A stretch of 64,000 bases of DNA from Chryseobacterium sp. OV279 (GTDB taxonomy: Bacteria; Bacteroidota; Bacteroidia; Flavobacteriales; Weeksellaceae): the NCBI RefSeq assembly GCF_900128945.1, contig NZ_FQUD01000004.1:248001-312000 (forward strand). The letters are read 5' to 3'. Made by a program: the position numbers and the translations under genes. Shown here one piece after another: positions 8,571 to 16,898 of the stretch; position 1 is the stretch's first letter; each line of letters begins with the position of its first letter. The notes below the pieces were generated by a model, which saw only the letters and a list, made by a program, of their open reading frames with translations, was not told the DNA's origin and made no database searches.

Positions 8571-9382
8571 AGATTTTTTATTTTTAAGTGAGTCATTCCT
8601 GTGGAGATAATACTGTTGATGAACTTTTTATTATTGGAGTTCTCAGATTTTGCGAAATACTGTTTTACATTTTCATAATTGGTCTCATTCATAAAATTTC
8701 CGGTGTAGGCCAGCGAGGCTTCCAGATTGATGACAAAATGAAAAGTGTCACTTGGAACATACATCATTTCTCCCGGATTCTGAACCGCAATAAAAGGCTT
8801 GATGCTTCCATTCATAAGCGTTTCAATATGATCAATCCCATACTTTTCTTTATGCTCTTTAATAATGGAATTATACGCTTTCGGATAAATAAACCACAGC
8901 TTTTTACCCTTCAGCAACAGCAGCCAGGAATTGAATTTCCAAATGTCTGTATGGATATTGGTAAAGGTGTTTTTGTTTCCGTAGTAAAGCCATACCAGCT
9001 CCTTTTTCTCCTTTTCCGTAGGGTAGGATTTATACCAGCATTTAAAAAGGCTCGGGTAATCTATTTTAAAGTCCAGATCCCTTATATTCGTTTTAAGATA
9101 ATATTCAGTCGTTTCTTTCAGGAAATAGTCTTCTAAAGACATTTTCGCTTCTGCTTTTCCTGTCGTGGAATCAAAATTCCATTCTTTGGAATGAAACTTT
9201 TCATCCAATTCTCCGAAATTGACGCTTTGGTGCAGATCATTGAATCTGGATTTCAGCAGTACCGGAACTTCAGGATAGCCATATTTTATTTTGAATTCGG
9301 ATTCTGTAAGATCCGATGAGTTATTGATTTCTATTTTGGGCAATAGGTCCTTTATCTGGTCAAAAAAAATAGTGTAATCCAT
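8567..9382 (-). CDS. JmjC/cupin-8-like Fe(II) oxygenase
   Basis: The 271-residue protein has the JmjC-type iron site: His144 and Asp146 in TNIHTDIWKFN, and His215 in VPSDTFHFVINLE, with Lys162 in KKLWFIYP as a possible 2-oxoglutarate ligand. These are the spacing and flanks of cupin-like-domain (FIH-type) peptidyl hydroxylases. It is cytosolic. It is followed with a 4-bp overlap by a second non-heme iron oxygenase of a different subfamily, so the pathway has two distinct hydroxylation or oxidation steps. Best guess: beta-hydroxylation of residues in the precursor peptide. Confidence 0.83.
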   Translation of the reverse strand: MDYTIFFDQIKDLLPKIEINNSSDLTESEFKIKYGYPEVPVLLKSRFNDLHQSVNFGELDEKFHSKEWNFDSTTGKAEAKMSLEDYFLKETTEYYLKTNIRDLDFKIDYPSLFKCWYKSYPTEKEKKELVWLYYGNKNTFTNIHTDIWKFNSWLLLLKGKKLWFIYPKAYNSIIKEHKEKYGIDHIETLMNGSIKPFIAVQNPGEMMYVPSDTFHFVINLEASLAYTGNFMNETNYENVKQYFAKSENSNNKKFINSIISTGMTHLKIKNL

Positions 9383-9387
9383 GGTTT

Positions 9388-11262
9388 TTATTTTTTAAAA
9401 TAGTTTTGAATCTGCCTGATGATCAGATCTGAGTTTTTTTCATCTTTTATATCAATAACCGGTCTGTTGAGCTTCTCTGTGAAAAAATGTAATCTTTCTT
9501 CATACTCTTCCGGTGAAAGCTTGACTTTTAAAGTGATCCCTTTTTCATGCTTTATCACCCAGGGGGTAAGACAGTAAAAAAGCACTTCGCAAAAGTTGTA
9601 AGACTTTACGGCAGAGGTTGTTTTCTCTATAAAATCGAGGGTGTCGTCCGGACTGATTGTACAAATAAGGGCATCAGGATAAAAAGCATTTGTATAAATC
9701 AGTTTTTCAGGAAGTTTACTGGCATATACCGGATATTTCGGAATAATTCCACTTTGTATTCCTGTAATGAGCACATCCGGATTTTTTTTCTGTTTTGAAT
9801 AGTTTTTTAAAGCATTAATAACATGATACCATTCTTCAGCATCTATATTCACCGAGCTTTTATGTCCGAACGGGAAAACGGAATCAGCACCCAAAACAGC
9901 ACCCTGAGGCTCTGTTGAAATAAATGATACCCTGTAATTATTACGCTCAAGAATCTTTTTCACCTGCAGCTGCGTGGTAAATTTCCCCTGTCTGCTATTG
10001 GTTCCTATGACACATATCGAAGGGATTGTGGTTTCAAAAGAGGAAGAAATATTGGCATAAATCTTCTTCTTTATCCTGTTATCAATATGCGTTAAAAAGA
10101 TCTCTCCTGTATAGTCTATATTTTCGTTTTTAATAAGCGTTTTAATAATATCCTTTACCGAATGATCCCACAGAATGAAATTTTTATTTCTTCGCAGACA
10201 CTCTCTGATGAGATTCAATCCGAAGAGCGTATTCACTTCATCCTTTAAATCATTAAAATATCCTGTTATAAGGGTGTCGAATAGAGAAAAATCATCTTCT
10301 TCAAGTTTTTTCTTTAACGGAATTTCGCCCGTATTTTTTTCTTTATTGATGATGTTTCTTGGTGTATCTATAATTAAAGACACTTCATACTCAGCATGTT
10401 CTCTGTTTTCGATGATGGACTGTATTTCTTTCTCATCAAATGGAAACAAAGCTGTTTTCTTTATCTTTTCTGAGGGCTTTAACAGGCTGTCTAATGCTTT
10501 AATATCTTCCTTAATGTATTCTCTTATACTTAATAAATTACGGGTTACTGCGGTATCGTGCTTGGTTAGGCTGAAAATACTTTCATCAGAATTGTCTTTA
10601 AGCCATTTTTTAAGATCCGGAATTGTTTTCCATTCATTTCTTGTATAGGCATTGCAGACAATTCCTGTAATATGGGCCGTCGCAAGGCTGGTTCCTACAC
10701 TGAATGCAAAAGAATGATCAGGAACGGCCACTCTCTGAAATCCTCCTTTAGCGATAATGTCAAAGTCATTATTAAGCACTTTAAACTTTTGCTTTTCCTT
10801 GATATACCCTGTCCCTATTGAAAAGGTAGTGGAAAAATTAGCCGGAAAGCACTGTTTGGTAGCATCATAATAGTTGGCCGCAAAAATAGGAATTCCTTTT
10901 TCGTGACAGGTATTGACTGCTTTTTGCATTCTTTCAGGAATGATTTCTGAATTAATGCCCATGCTGATATTAATAATGTTTACATTACTTTCTATCATCT
11001 GAAATATGGCTTCCGTCAGAAGATCTTCCGAAATGAAGCTGTTGTGGGAGTCCAGTTTGATAACGTATATACTGCATGACTTTAAGTGTGAATTAATGAT
11101 AGAGGCTATACCCGTACCATGTCCTTTATGGTCACTGAAATCTTTGTTTTTTGTAATAATATTGCCCTGGGAATCCTTAAATAAAGTAATCCCGTTGATG
11201 GTGCACATTTTAAGTCTTTGATGGGTATAGTCTACTCCCGTATCAATAATACCGATAGTCAT
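9388..11262 (-). CDS. Subtilisin-like protease fused to a DUF1611-like P-loop domain
   Basis: The 624-residue protein starts directly with the first subtilase motif (MTIGIIDTGVD, catalytic Asp7), followed by His48 in HKGHGTG and Ser192 in SVGTSLATA, so it is a complete S8 domain without signal peptide or propeptide. After a linker (about 260-410), a second domain begins with the P-loop GTNSRQGKFT (420-429), then EPQGAVLGAD and ITGIQSG, resembling the C-terminal nucleotide-binding domain of DUF1611 proteins. A cytosolic protease with an attached ATPase-like domain in a peptide operon is best explained as the leader peptidase, possibly gated by nucleotide or by the modified product. The fusion is uncommon in my experience. 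Confidence 0.85.
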   Translation of the reverse strand: MTIGIIDTGVDYTHQRLKMCTINGITLFKDSQGNIITKNKDFSDHKGHGTGIASIINSHLKSCSIYVIKLDSHNSFISEDLLTEAIFQMIESNVNIINISMGINSEIIPERMQKAVNTCHEKGIPIFAANYYDATKQCFPANFSTTFSIGTGYIKEKQKFKVLNNDFDIIAKGGFQRVAVPDHSFAFSVGTSLATAHITGIVCNAYTRNEWKTIPDLKKWLKDNSDESIFSLTKHDTAVTRNLLSIREYIKEDIKALDSLLKPSEKIKKTALFPFDEKEIQSIIENREHAEYEVSLIIDTPRNIINKEKNTGEIPLKKKLEEDDFSLFDTLITGYFNDLKDEVNTLFGLNLIRECLRRNKNFILWDHSVKDIIKTLIKNENIDYTGEIFLTHIDNRIKKKIYANISSSFETTIPSICVIGTNSRQGKFTTQLQVKKILERNNYRVSFISTEPQGAVLGADSVFPFGHKSSVNIDAEEWYHVINALKNYSKQKKNPDVLITGIQSGIIPKYPVYASKLPEKLIYTNAFYPDALICTISPDDTLDFIEKTTSAVKSYNFCEVLFYCLTPWVIKHEKGITLKVKLSPEEYEERLHFFTEKLNRPVIDIKDEKNSDLIIRQIQNYFKK

Positions 11263-11277
11263 AAATCTTTACAATGT

Positions 11278-12741
11278 TTATTTTGCAGAGTGTCCTGTGT
11301 TTTCTAAAGTAAATACCTGTGGTCGGGAAATAGTTTCCGGAGAGTACAGCATGTTGATATACTGTTCTTTAAGGTAGTCTTCCAGTTTGTATTTCCACGA
11401 GCTGCATACCGGGACATTAGCTTTTATGGCTTCGTGTGAGCAGGTTATGGTATCACAGATAGGCAGAATTTTGCAATTGGTGCATACCTCATTGTGACTG
11501 AATCTGTTAAACGAAGAATGTTTGGTGAATTTTTCAGCATTATAGCCGTCAAATACAGAGGCAGGTGCCTGAGAATCATCGTGAATGGTTTCCCAGCATT
11601 TATGGATGTATCCGTTAGGATCTATGGTCATACTTATTGGAGACGCCCATGTGGCACAGGTGGTCTGATAGGTAGGGAGATCCCATTTTAATTTTGACTT
11701 TATTTTTAGTTCTGTACGGTCGCTCCATGCATTAAACCTGTTCATGATGTTTTTTCTGAAACTCATTTTAAAATCAAAAAATTCATCCAGATTCATTCTT
11801 TTGTCCAGTTCTTCCTCTGAAGTATCGATCTCGTCGTATGTTCTTAACCACGCGGGGTCAAAAGAAACTTTCCTGAATCTTTGTGGCCAGATCCCGAAAC
11901 CGTTCAGGTCATCTAAAAACTCGTCTATGGAAGCCGCAACTTCTTTATCAACATTTACCCTGATCAGGAAATTTATTTTTGACTCAAGTGGAACTTTAGA
12001 AAGGTTTTCTAAAATAACCTCGTAATTCTTTTTGTTAACCTGTTTTAAAGGTCTTTTTTTATCGTGGGTTTCTTTGGCTCCGTCTATCGTGATCTGTACA
12101 TTGTGTACCTGGCAGTCTTCAAGAATTTTTATGTTTTTTTCCGTCAGATAGATCCCATTGGTAATGATATTGGAAACATAGGTGAGATTGTGTTTCCGGG
12201 CCACCTCTGTGAGGCTTACGGTAAGATCCTCTATTGCTTTTACGTTAATCAACGGTTCACCTCCATACCAGGTTATGGATAGGGTTTCAATATTTTTTCC
12301 GGATTTTAAAATTAAATCTTCGATATAGTCTTTGATCCCTTTTTTTACCTTATCGTCTTTTAAGGTATGGTTAGGTTTTACAAATTCAAAACAGTAAGAG
12401 CATCCCATATTACAGGTGATGGTAGTGCCAATCGTAAGGTTAATGGTCTTGGCAAACTTATATTGGTTCTCATCCGTATAACGGGAGAATAATGTCTTTA
12501 TATCTTTATCATGATCTATTAAATATTCTTTATCGTATAAATAAGTAATAAGTTCATTGTGTTTTTCTTTTTGATCATCGTATTCAAAGAAAGAATACTG
12601 GCTTTTTTCCAGGAGAAACTGTCCGCTTTCGAAATTCAGTATTTCCAGTCCGCTCGTAAGAGAATTGTATAATATAATCTGATTTTCTTCTTTAACGGGA
12701 ATAAGAAAATTGTAGGGATTTGTTTTGAGTTTTAAAATCAT
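11278..12741 (-). CDS. Radical SAM/SPASM peptide maturase
   Basis: The 487-residue enzyme has an N-terminal about 95-residue RRE/PqqD-like region, then the radical SAM 4Fe-4S motif CNMGCSYC (Cys110, Cys114, Cys117), the SAM-binding YGGEP (159-163), and a C-terminal SPASM region with Cys362, Cys382, Cys420, Cys423, Cys429, Cys434 and Cys446 that can hold auxiliary clusters. The CxxxCxYCFE style resembles thioether-forming and C-C-crosslinking maturases. It follows the candidate precursor gene, separated by an attenuator hairpin, and probably installs the first crosslink on it. The N-terminal recognition role is inferred from position and length. Confidence 0.93.
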   Translation of the reverse strand: MILKLKTNPYNFLIPVKEENQIILYNSLTSGLEILNFESGQFLLEKSQYSFFEYDDQKEKHNELITYLYDKEYLIDHDKDIKTLFSRYTDENQYKFAKTINLTIGTTITCNMGCSYCFEFVKPNHTLKDDKVKKGIKDYIEDLILKSGKNIETLSITWYGGEPLINVKAIEDLTVSLTEVARKHNLTYVSNIITNGIYLTEKNIKILEDCQVHNVQITIDGAKETHDKKRPLKQVNKKNYEVILENLSKVPLESKINFLIRVNVDKEVAASIDEFLDDLNGFGIWPQRFRKVSFDPAWLRTYDEIDTSEEELDKRMNLDEFFDFKMSFRKNIMNRFNAWSDRTELKIKSKLKWDLPTYQTTCATWASPISMTIDPNGYIHKCWETIHDDSQAPASVFDGYNAEKFTKHSSFNRFSHNEVCTNCKILPICDTITCSHEAIKANVPVCSSWKYKLEDYLKEQYINMLYSPETISRPQVFTLENTGHSAK

Positions 12742-12760
12742 AATTATTAGAATTAAAGAT

Positions 12761-12943
12761 TTAACAAGCTAAATATTGGTCAATAAAATCAATTATAGAA
12801 TACTTCGTTGGATCGCTTTTTATAGCCCGTTCCATCACCATAATCCTAATGAAGGGGCATAGAAATAGGGCTGCTTTGCGCCGTCTTTCCTGCTCCTGTA
12901 AATTAAATAAGTTGGTATCTTGACAAGAATAAGAAAGAGGCAT
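12761..12943 (-). CDS. Possible small ORF between precursor and maturase
   Basis: A 60-codon frame that ends in DFIDQYLAC. Its only early ATG lies inside the attenuator hairpin, which would hide it. A later start at Met35 or Met37 would give about 26 residues. The second half reads like a helical protein, but no ribosome-binding site, homologue or codon argument settles it. It may be a second peptide, an immunity peptide, or plain leader RNA of the maturase mRNA. Confidence 0.25.
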   Translation of the reverse strand: MPLSYSCQDTNLFNLQEQERRRKAALFLCPFIRIMVMERAIKSDPTKYSIIDFIDQYLAC

Positions 12944-12964
12944 TTAGCATTGCTAAATGCCTCT
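12936..12964 (-). terminator. Attenuator/terminator hairpin after the precursor gene
   Basis: A perfect 14-bp inverted repeat (AGAGGCATTTAGCA and its complement, 12936-12949 and 12951-12964) lies 8 bp after the precursor stop. On the transcribed strand it is followed by a U-rich stretch (TTCTTATTCTTG). This layout lets most transcripts stop after the small precursor gene and a minority read through into the maturase genes, a common arrangement in RiPP operons. Confidence 0.8.
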
Positions 12965-12972
12965 GGACCTTT

Positions 12973-13170
12973 TTAGAATAAGATATCTGTATCTTCTGTA
13001 GTATCTCCGCTCCCTTTAGCAGCATTGTAACCACATCCGAAAGATTCGCATAAAGCTTCAACCTCGTTAGACAGCATAGTGTCGATTGGAGTTGGCTTTA
13101 CCAATTCTGTTTTTTCTAATTCAATTTGTACGTTTTGTACGTTTTCTGGAGTGTTAATTTCTGTTTTCAT
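12973..13170 (-). CDS. Candidate RiPP precursor peptide
   Basis: A 65-residue peptide with a charged leader-like first half (MKTEINTPENVQNVQIELEK) and a C-terminal region holding Cys41 and Cys46 (CESFGCGY), a Gly/Ser spacer and an acidic tail (DTTEDTDILF). It has no signal peptide. It lies between the S41 protease gene and the radical SAM/SPASM gene and is followed by an attenuator, the classic place of a precursor. Thioether links from Cys41/Cys46 to residues of the GSGDTTEDTD tail would fit the maturase type, but the crosslink and the leader cut site cannot be told from sequence alone. The A-rich stretch just upstream of the ATG is a typical Flavobacteria ribosome-binding region. Confidence 0.72.
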   Translation of the reverse strand: MKTEINTPENVQNVQIELEKTELVKPTPIDTMLSNEVEALCESFGCGYNAAKGSGDTTEDTDILF

Positions 13171-13207
13171 TTTTTAATTTTTGAAATTTGTTAATAAAAG
13201 TTTATGC

Positions 13208-14932
13208 TTATTTCGAAATAGCCGTTATTAAAACCTTATCCTCATAAGGCTGCAGATCTTTTACATTTTTGATATTCACATGAATATCCGGTTGTATTCC
13301 TTTTCCTTCGATACTTTTTCCGTCCAGCATTATTTTACTTCTGCTAAAAGCATTGGTTCTGAATTTAATATGGTTGTTCTTTTCTAAAAAAACTTCATAC
13401 AGAACCGAAAGAGCACCTGCCGTATTTTCTATCCCAATGATTTTCACATTTTTCGAGTACTTTTTTAAGTTGTACGCAATCAGCTCAGAAACACAGGAGG
13501 TAGATTTATTCACGAGCACTCTTATTTCCAATTGTGGAGAGATCCCGAATGCCAGTTTCTTATCATCAACAATCACCTGATCGATGGTATCCGAAAATTT
13601 ATCTTTGAGCTGATAATAAGTGAATTCACTGTTGATAAACTGAGACAGAATCTGCGCACCTATTAAAAAATCTCCGCCACCATTATTCCGCAAATCCAAA
13701 ATCAGTTTTTTTTTGTTTTTAAGCTGCTCTTTACTAGCCATCAACTCATATAATGATTCCTTATCAATATGCTTCAGCTTCAGATAAGCTATACTGTCTC
13801 CAATGGTTGAAAACTGTGTTTTTTGAGTGAAATTGGAGGGAACTTTATACGTGTTATGATGAGCGTAATCTATTTTTTTTCTCTTTCCGTTTATATCTTC
13901 AATCTCTAATTTTGTAGTGTCATTCGGTGCCTTTTTCAGTAATTCATTGACCTTTTCATCAGAGAGTCTTTTTATCCTTTCTCCATCGATCGCAATAATC
14001 GTTTCTCCCAAACTCATTTTTTGACCTAAACTGTCATCCAGAATTCCGGAGATTTTATAAGCCCTGCCAATTTTATAAATCAGGATGGGTGTATTTTTAT
14101 TTTTAGACGGGCACTCATTGTCTTTTACAGAAAAATGAGGATCGTTAAATTTCGCACGAAAATAACTGTTGAGCTCTGAGATATAATTACACACGCCCTT
14201 AGCCGTATCTATAGGCTTATTAACCTGTTTGCCTATCTCTCTTTTACCATAAAAAGGATAATTTTTTTCGATAACAGCGGTAAGATGATCCAGGTCTTTA
14301 TAGATAGATCTGTTTTTATCTTTCAGCCCAAAATAGAGCGTGCCTTTATTGTCTTCCTCCTTATCAAATTCGGGGTAATATTTATACAGCCCATAAGAAT
14401 CATATGGTATTCCCAGCCTGTTCCCAGACAGCGTATTCGGTGTAAATTCTTTTTTATTGATTGTAGTATACCCCAGAAATACATTTTTTATTTCACAGAC
14501 AGCACCGTCATTATTTGCTTTAATGACTTCTGCATCAATGCTTCCAATATCTTCAAAAGGAGTGTCAATTTCAGTTATTCCGTCTTTAGGCGAAATACTG
14601 AGGAGAACTTTTTTACTTTTTACATCGGATAAAGCAATCTGCTTGATATTCTTAGTCAGTAATTGAAATTTTATGTTTGGCTTTCTGCCCAATGTAGGAA
14701 TAGTATTAATGTTTTTGTCTAATACAATAGTTTTTTGATTAAGTAAATTAAATGTCCCTCCGTTGATGTTGAAATCTTCTACGCTTGGGATATTGTAATT
14801 GGTATATCCTGACTTTAAATAATATAATGTATCGGTCTTTTTTTCAAGATAAGCGAAACTGTTTTGAGAATACCCAAACGATGATCGAAACAGAAACAGA
14901 AGTAAAATAAAATTCTTGACCAAAGTATTCAT
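13208..14932 (-). CDS. S41 family C-terminal processing peptidase, secreted
   Basis: This 574-residue protein has a signal peptide (MNTLVKNFILLLFLFRSSFG), a poorly conserved N-terminal domain, a PDZ-like segment (about residues 285-355, with MSLGETIIAIDGERI) and an S41 tail-specific protease domain. The core reads KKLILDLRNNGGGDFLIGA, followed by STSCVSELIAYNLK, which holds the catalytic Ser and the ELxA flank. It works outside the cytosol, so it is unlikely to remove a leader before export; it could trim the exported peptide or degrade it for self-protection. It is the first gene of the operon and has its own promoter-proximal position before the precursor gene. Confidence 0.85.
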   Translation of the reverse strand: MNTLVKNFILLLFLFRSSFGYSQNSFAYLEKKTDTLYYLKSGYTNYNIPSVEDFNINGGTFNLLNQKTIVLDKNINTIPTLGRKPNIKFQLLTKNIKQIALSDVKSKKVLLSISPKDGITEIDTPFEDIGSIDAEVIKANNDGAVCEIKNVFLGYTTINKKEFTPNTLSGNRLGIPYDSYGLYKYYPEFDKEEDNKGTLYFGLKDKNRSIYKDLDHLTAVIEKNYPFYGKREIGKQVNKPIDTAKGVCNYISELNSYFRAKFNDPHFSVKDNECPSKNKNTPILIYKIGRAYKISGILDDSLGQKMSLGETIIAIDGERIKRLSDEKVNELLKKAPNDTTKLEIEDINGKRKKIDYAHHNTYKVPSNFTQKTQFSTIGDSIAYLKLKHIDKESLYELMASKEQLKNKKKLILDLRNNGGGDFLIGAQILSQFINSEFTYYQLKDKFSDTIDQVIVDDKKLAFGISPQLEIRVLVNKSTSCVSELIAYNLKKYSKNVKIIGIENTAGALSVLYEVFLEKNNHIKFRTNAFSRSKIMLDGKSIEGKGIQPDIHVNIKNVKDLQPYEDKVLITAISK

Positions 14933-15038
14933 AAAAACAAAATAAATTTTTAATCAGCATAATTGAATCAGTTCCCAATATCCTAATGAATATCGTAATG
15001 TTTGACGTTTTTTCTTTACGTCTGAACATCGATATTGA

Positions 15039-15046
15039 CAAATGTA
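15039..15046 (-). promoter_or_regulatory. Predicted -7 box of the peptide operon
   Basis: On the minus strand TACATTTG fits the Bacteroidetes TAnnTTTG -7 element. It lies about 107 bp before the S41 protease start, so transcription would begin near 15032 with a roughly 100-nt leader. No -33 TTG at normal spacing is visible, so confidence is moderate. Confidence 0.5.
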
Positions 15047-15060
15047 ATAAGATAAATCAA

Positions 15061-15829
15061 TTGGAAGGGATTTTTTTTATTATGTTAAACTCAGTATTTA
15101 AAGGGCTACTGAGATATTTATTAATTCATTATTTAATTTTAATAAATCAATCGGATGTGATATAATTGTTTTTTGAAAAAGAAAAATTAGAGTTATTTGT
15201 TTTTAATGTCAAAGAAAAGAGTGATTGATTTTTTTAACTAAAAAATGGAAATAATAATATTTTAGAAATCATTTTCACCTAAAAAAATAAGAGATTTCAA
15301 TAATTAGAATTATTTGTTTTTTTTTGAATATCTGAAAGGGAATCGGGAAATTTCTGAAGCAAAGAAAATTTATAAAATGGAGGTTTTTTTTCGTCTTTAT
15401 TTCTACTATTTTTTTCTATTAATTGAACATAGTTTATTTTGGATAAATCCTGTTAAATGTTCTTAGTTCGGGCAATAAAATAGGTGTATAGGATTGGGCA
15501 GACAGATAAATATTATTTCACCATGTGGTGTGGTAGGTCGCGGCCAGTGTTGCGAGTCTGATTATCTTTGAAATTTAATAGTAAAGATTTTAATTTTTAA
15601 TTATTACAAATAAAAATATAACTCATGAACATATTTTCTACGGATTTGTACTTAAAATCAAACGGACATTCAAGCTCTCATTATTTGTAAAAGCTAGACA
15701 GATGGGATGCTCAACATATATTATTACAATTGAATATCAGTTATCGAAATTTTGAATCGGTTATAAATATTTGAAAATCAAATTAATGTTAGATTTGTAT
15801 GTACCGTATATAAACTTGTTTAGTTTTAT
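15061..15829. other. Long AT-rich intergenic stretch
   Basis: Nearly 800 bp between divergent transcription units. It is very AT-rich with long T and A runs, and I see no convincing gene. A + strand TATCTTTG box (15563-15570) precedes a 21-codon frame (ATG at 15624) that may be noise or a small RNA start. No inverted repeats or transposase remnants were noticed. Confidence 0.5.
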
Positions 15830-15837
15830 TATATTTG
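15830..15837 (+). promoter_or_regulatory. Predicted -7 box upstream of HMG-CoA lyase
   Basis: TATATTTG matches TAnnTTTG and ends 19 bp before the start codon, giving a very short leader. No well-spaced -33 element was found. Confidence 0.45.
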
Positions 15838-15856
15838 AGAAAATCAAAAAGTTAAA

Positions 15857-16705
15857 ATGTTTCTTACTGAATGTCCTAGAGATGCCATGCAGGGTTGGGG
15901 AGAATTTATCCCTACCGGCAAAAAAATAGATTACATCAACTCTCTGATGGAGGTTGGCTTTGATGTATTGGACTGTCTGAGTTTTGTTTCCCCGAAAGCA
16001 ATTCCACAGATGGCTGATTCTGATGAGGTTGCCGAAAATATTGATAAATCTTTATCCAATACAAAGGTTTCCGCAATCATCGGAAATTACCGCGGTGCCG
16101 AAAAAGCTCTAAAACATCAGACGGTAGATATTTTAGGGTTTCCGTTTTCTATTTCGGAAACATTCCAGCACAGGAATACCAACAAAAACCAGGAAGAGGC
16201 TTTTGCTGAGATCATTAAAATGCTTGAACTGGTTAAAAGTGAAGGAAAACAGCTGAATATTTATTTCTCCATGGCTTTCGGAAATCCGTATGGCGAAATG
16301 TGGAAGTGGGAAGATGTAGATTTCTGGGCCAAAAGGTTTTCAGAAATCGGAATCAAGGATGTGCTTCTGTCTGATACGACAGGGGTTGCAACTCCAGAAA
16401 CCATTGCGCTTTTATTCGAAAAAATTCCGTCAAAATACCCTGAAATCAATTTCGGAGGACATTTCCATAACCGGTACGAAGATTCTTACTCAAAATTGAA
16501 AGCGGCTTATGATAAAGGCTGCAGAAGATTCGACAGTGCTATTAAAGGTATTGGAGGCTGTCCTATGGCCAAAGATGATCTGGTAGGAAATATGCCTACA
16601 GAACAGGTTATCAATTTTATGAGCGTAGAAAAAGCAGAACACAAACTGAATCTGCTGAATTTTGAAAGCTCATATAATAAGGCGAAGGATATTTTTCATT
16701 TTTAA
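15857..16705 (+). CDS. Hydroxymethylglutaryl-CoA lyase
   Basis: The 282-residue protein is a full-length TIM-barrel of the HMG-CoA lyase family, which splits 3-hydroxy-3-methylglutaryl-CoA into acetyl-CoA and acetoacetate in leucine breakdown. Seen residues: TECPRDAMQGW at the N-terminus (Arg8, Asp9), the metal ligands His202 and His204 in GGHFHNR, and the signature GIGGCPMAKDDLVGN with catalytic Cys235. The protein starts directly at the first strand, as in other Flavobacteria. It stands alone between a promoter box and REP-like DNA. Confidence 0.94.
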   Translation: MFLTECPRDAMQGWGEFIPTGKKIDYINSLMEVGFDVLDCLSFVSPKAIPQMADSDEVAENIDKSLSNTKVSAIIGNYRGAEKALKHQTVDILGFPFSISETFQHRNTNKNQEEAFAEIIKMLELVKSEGKQLNIYFSMAFGNPYGEMWKWEDVDFWAKRFSEIGIKDVLLSDTTGVATPETIALLFEKIPSKYPEINFGGHFHNRYEDSYSKLKAAYDKGCRRFDSAIKGIGGCPMAKDDLVGNMPTEQVINFMSVEKAEHKLNLLNFESSYNKAKDIFHF

Positions 16706-16898
16706 ATAAAAAATAAAGCTCGCGCAGATAAGACAGATAAAGCTGATAGAATTGTTTTTAAAGCATAAAAATCTGCATAATCTGTGCAATCTGCGAGACA
16801 AAATAAATCAATAGGAGCGGGTTTTAACCCGCTCTCCTGTATTAAAAAATCAACCGGCTTTAGCCAAAACCTATCATTTAACCCAAAAATCACCAACA
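16706..16898. repeat. REP-like intergenic repeat with two hairpins
   Basis: Three motifs follow each other: an AATCTGNNNAATCTGTG-type run (16769-16797), a perfect hairpin GAGCGGGTT/AACCCGCTC (16815-16834), and a GGCT-TT-AGCC hairpin (16857-16866). Related AATCTG runs recur near 18090-18122, 23141 and 23427 in this window. Such sequences are usually multi-copy in Chryseobacterium-like genomes; the copy number cannot be counted here. Confidence 0.55.

Noticed and set aside
12936..12964. Reading the perfect inverted repeat as a phage attachment or transposon end
   Set aside because: There is no integrase, no direct duplication, and the U-rich tail plus position after the precursor gene favour an attenuator.
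15624..15689. 21-codon frame in the long AT-rich gap
   Set aside because: Too short and without supporting context; kept only as a remark.
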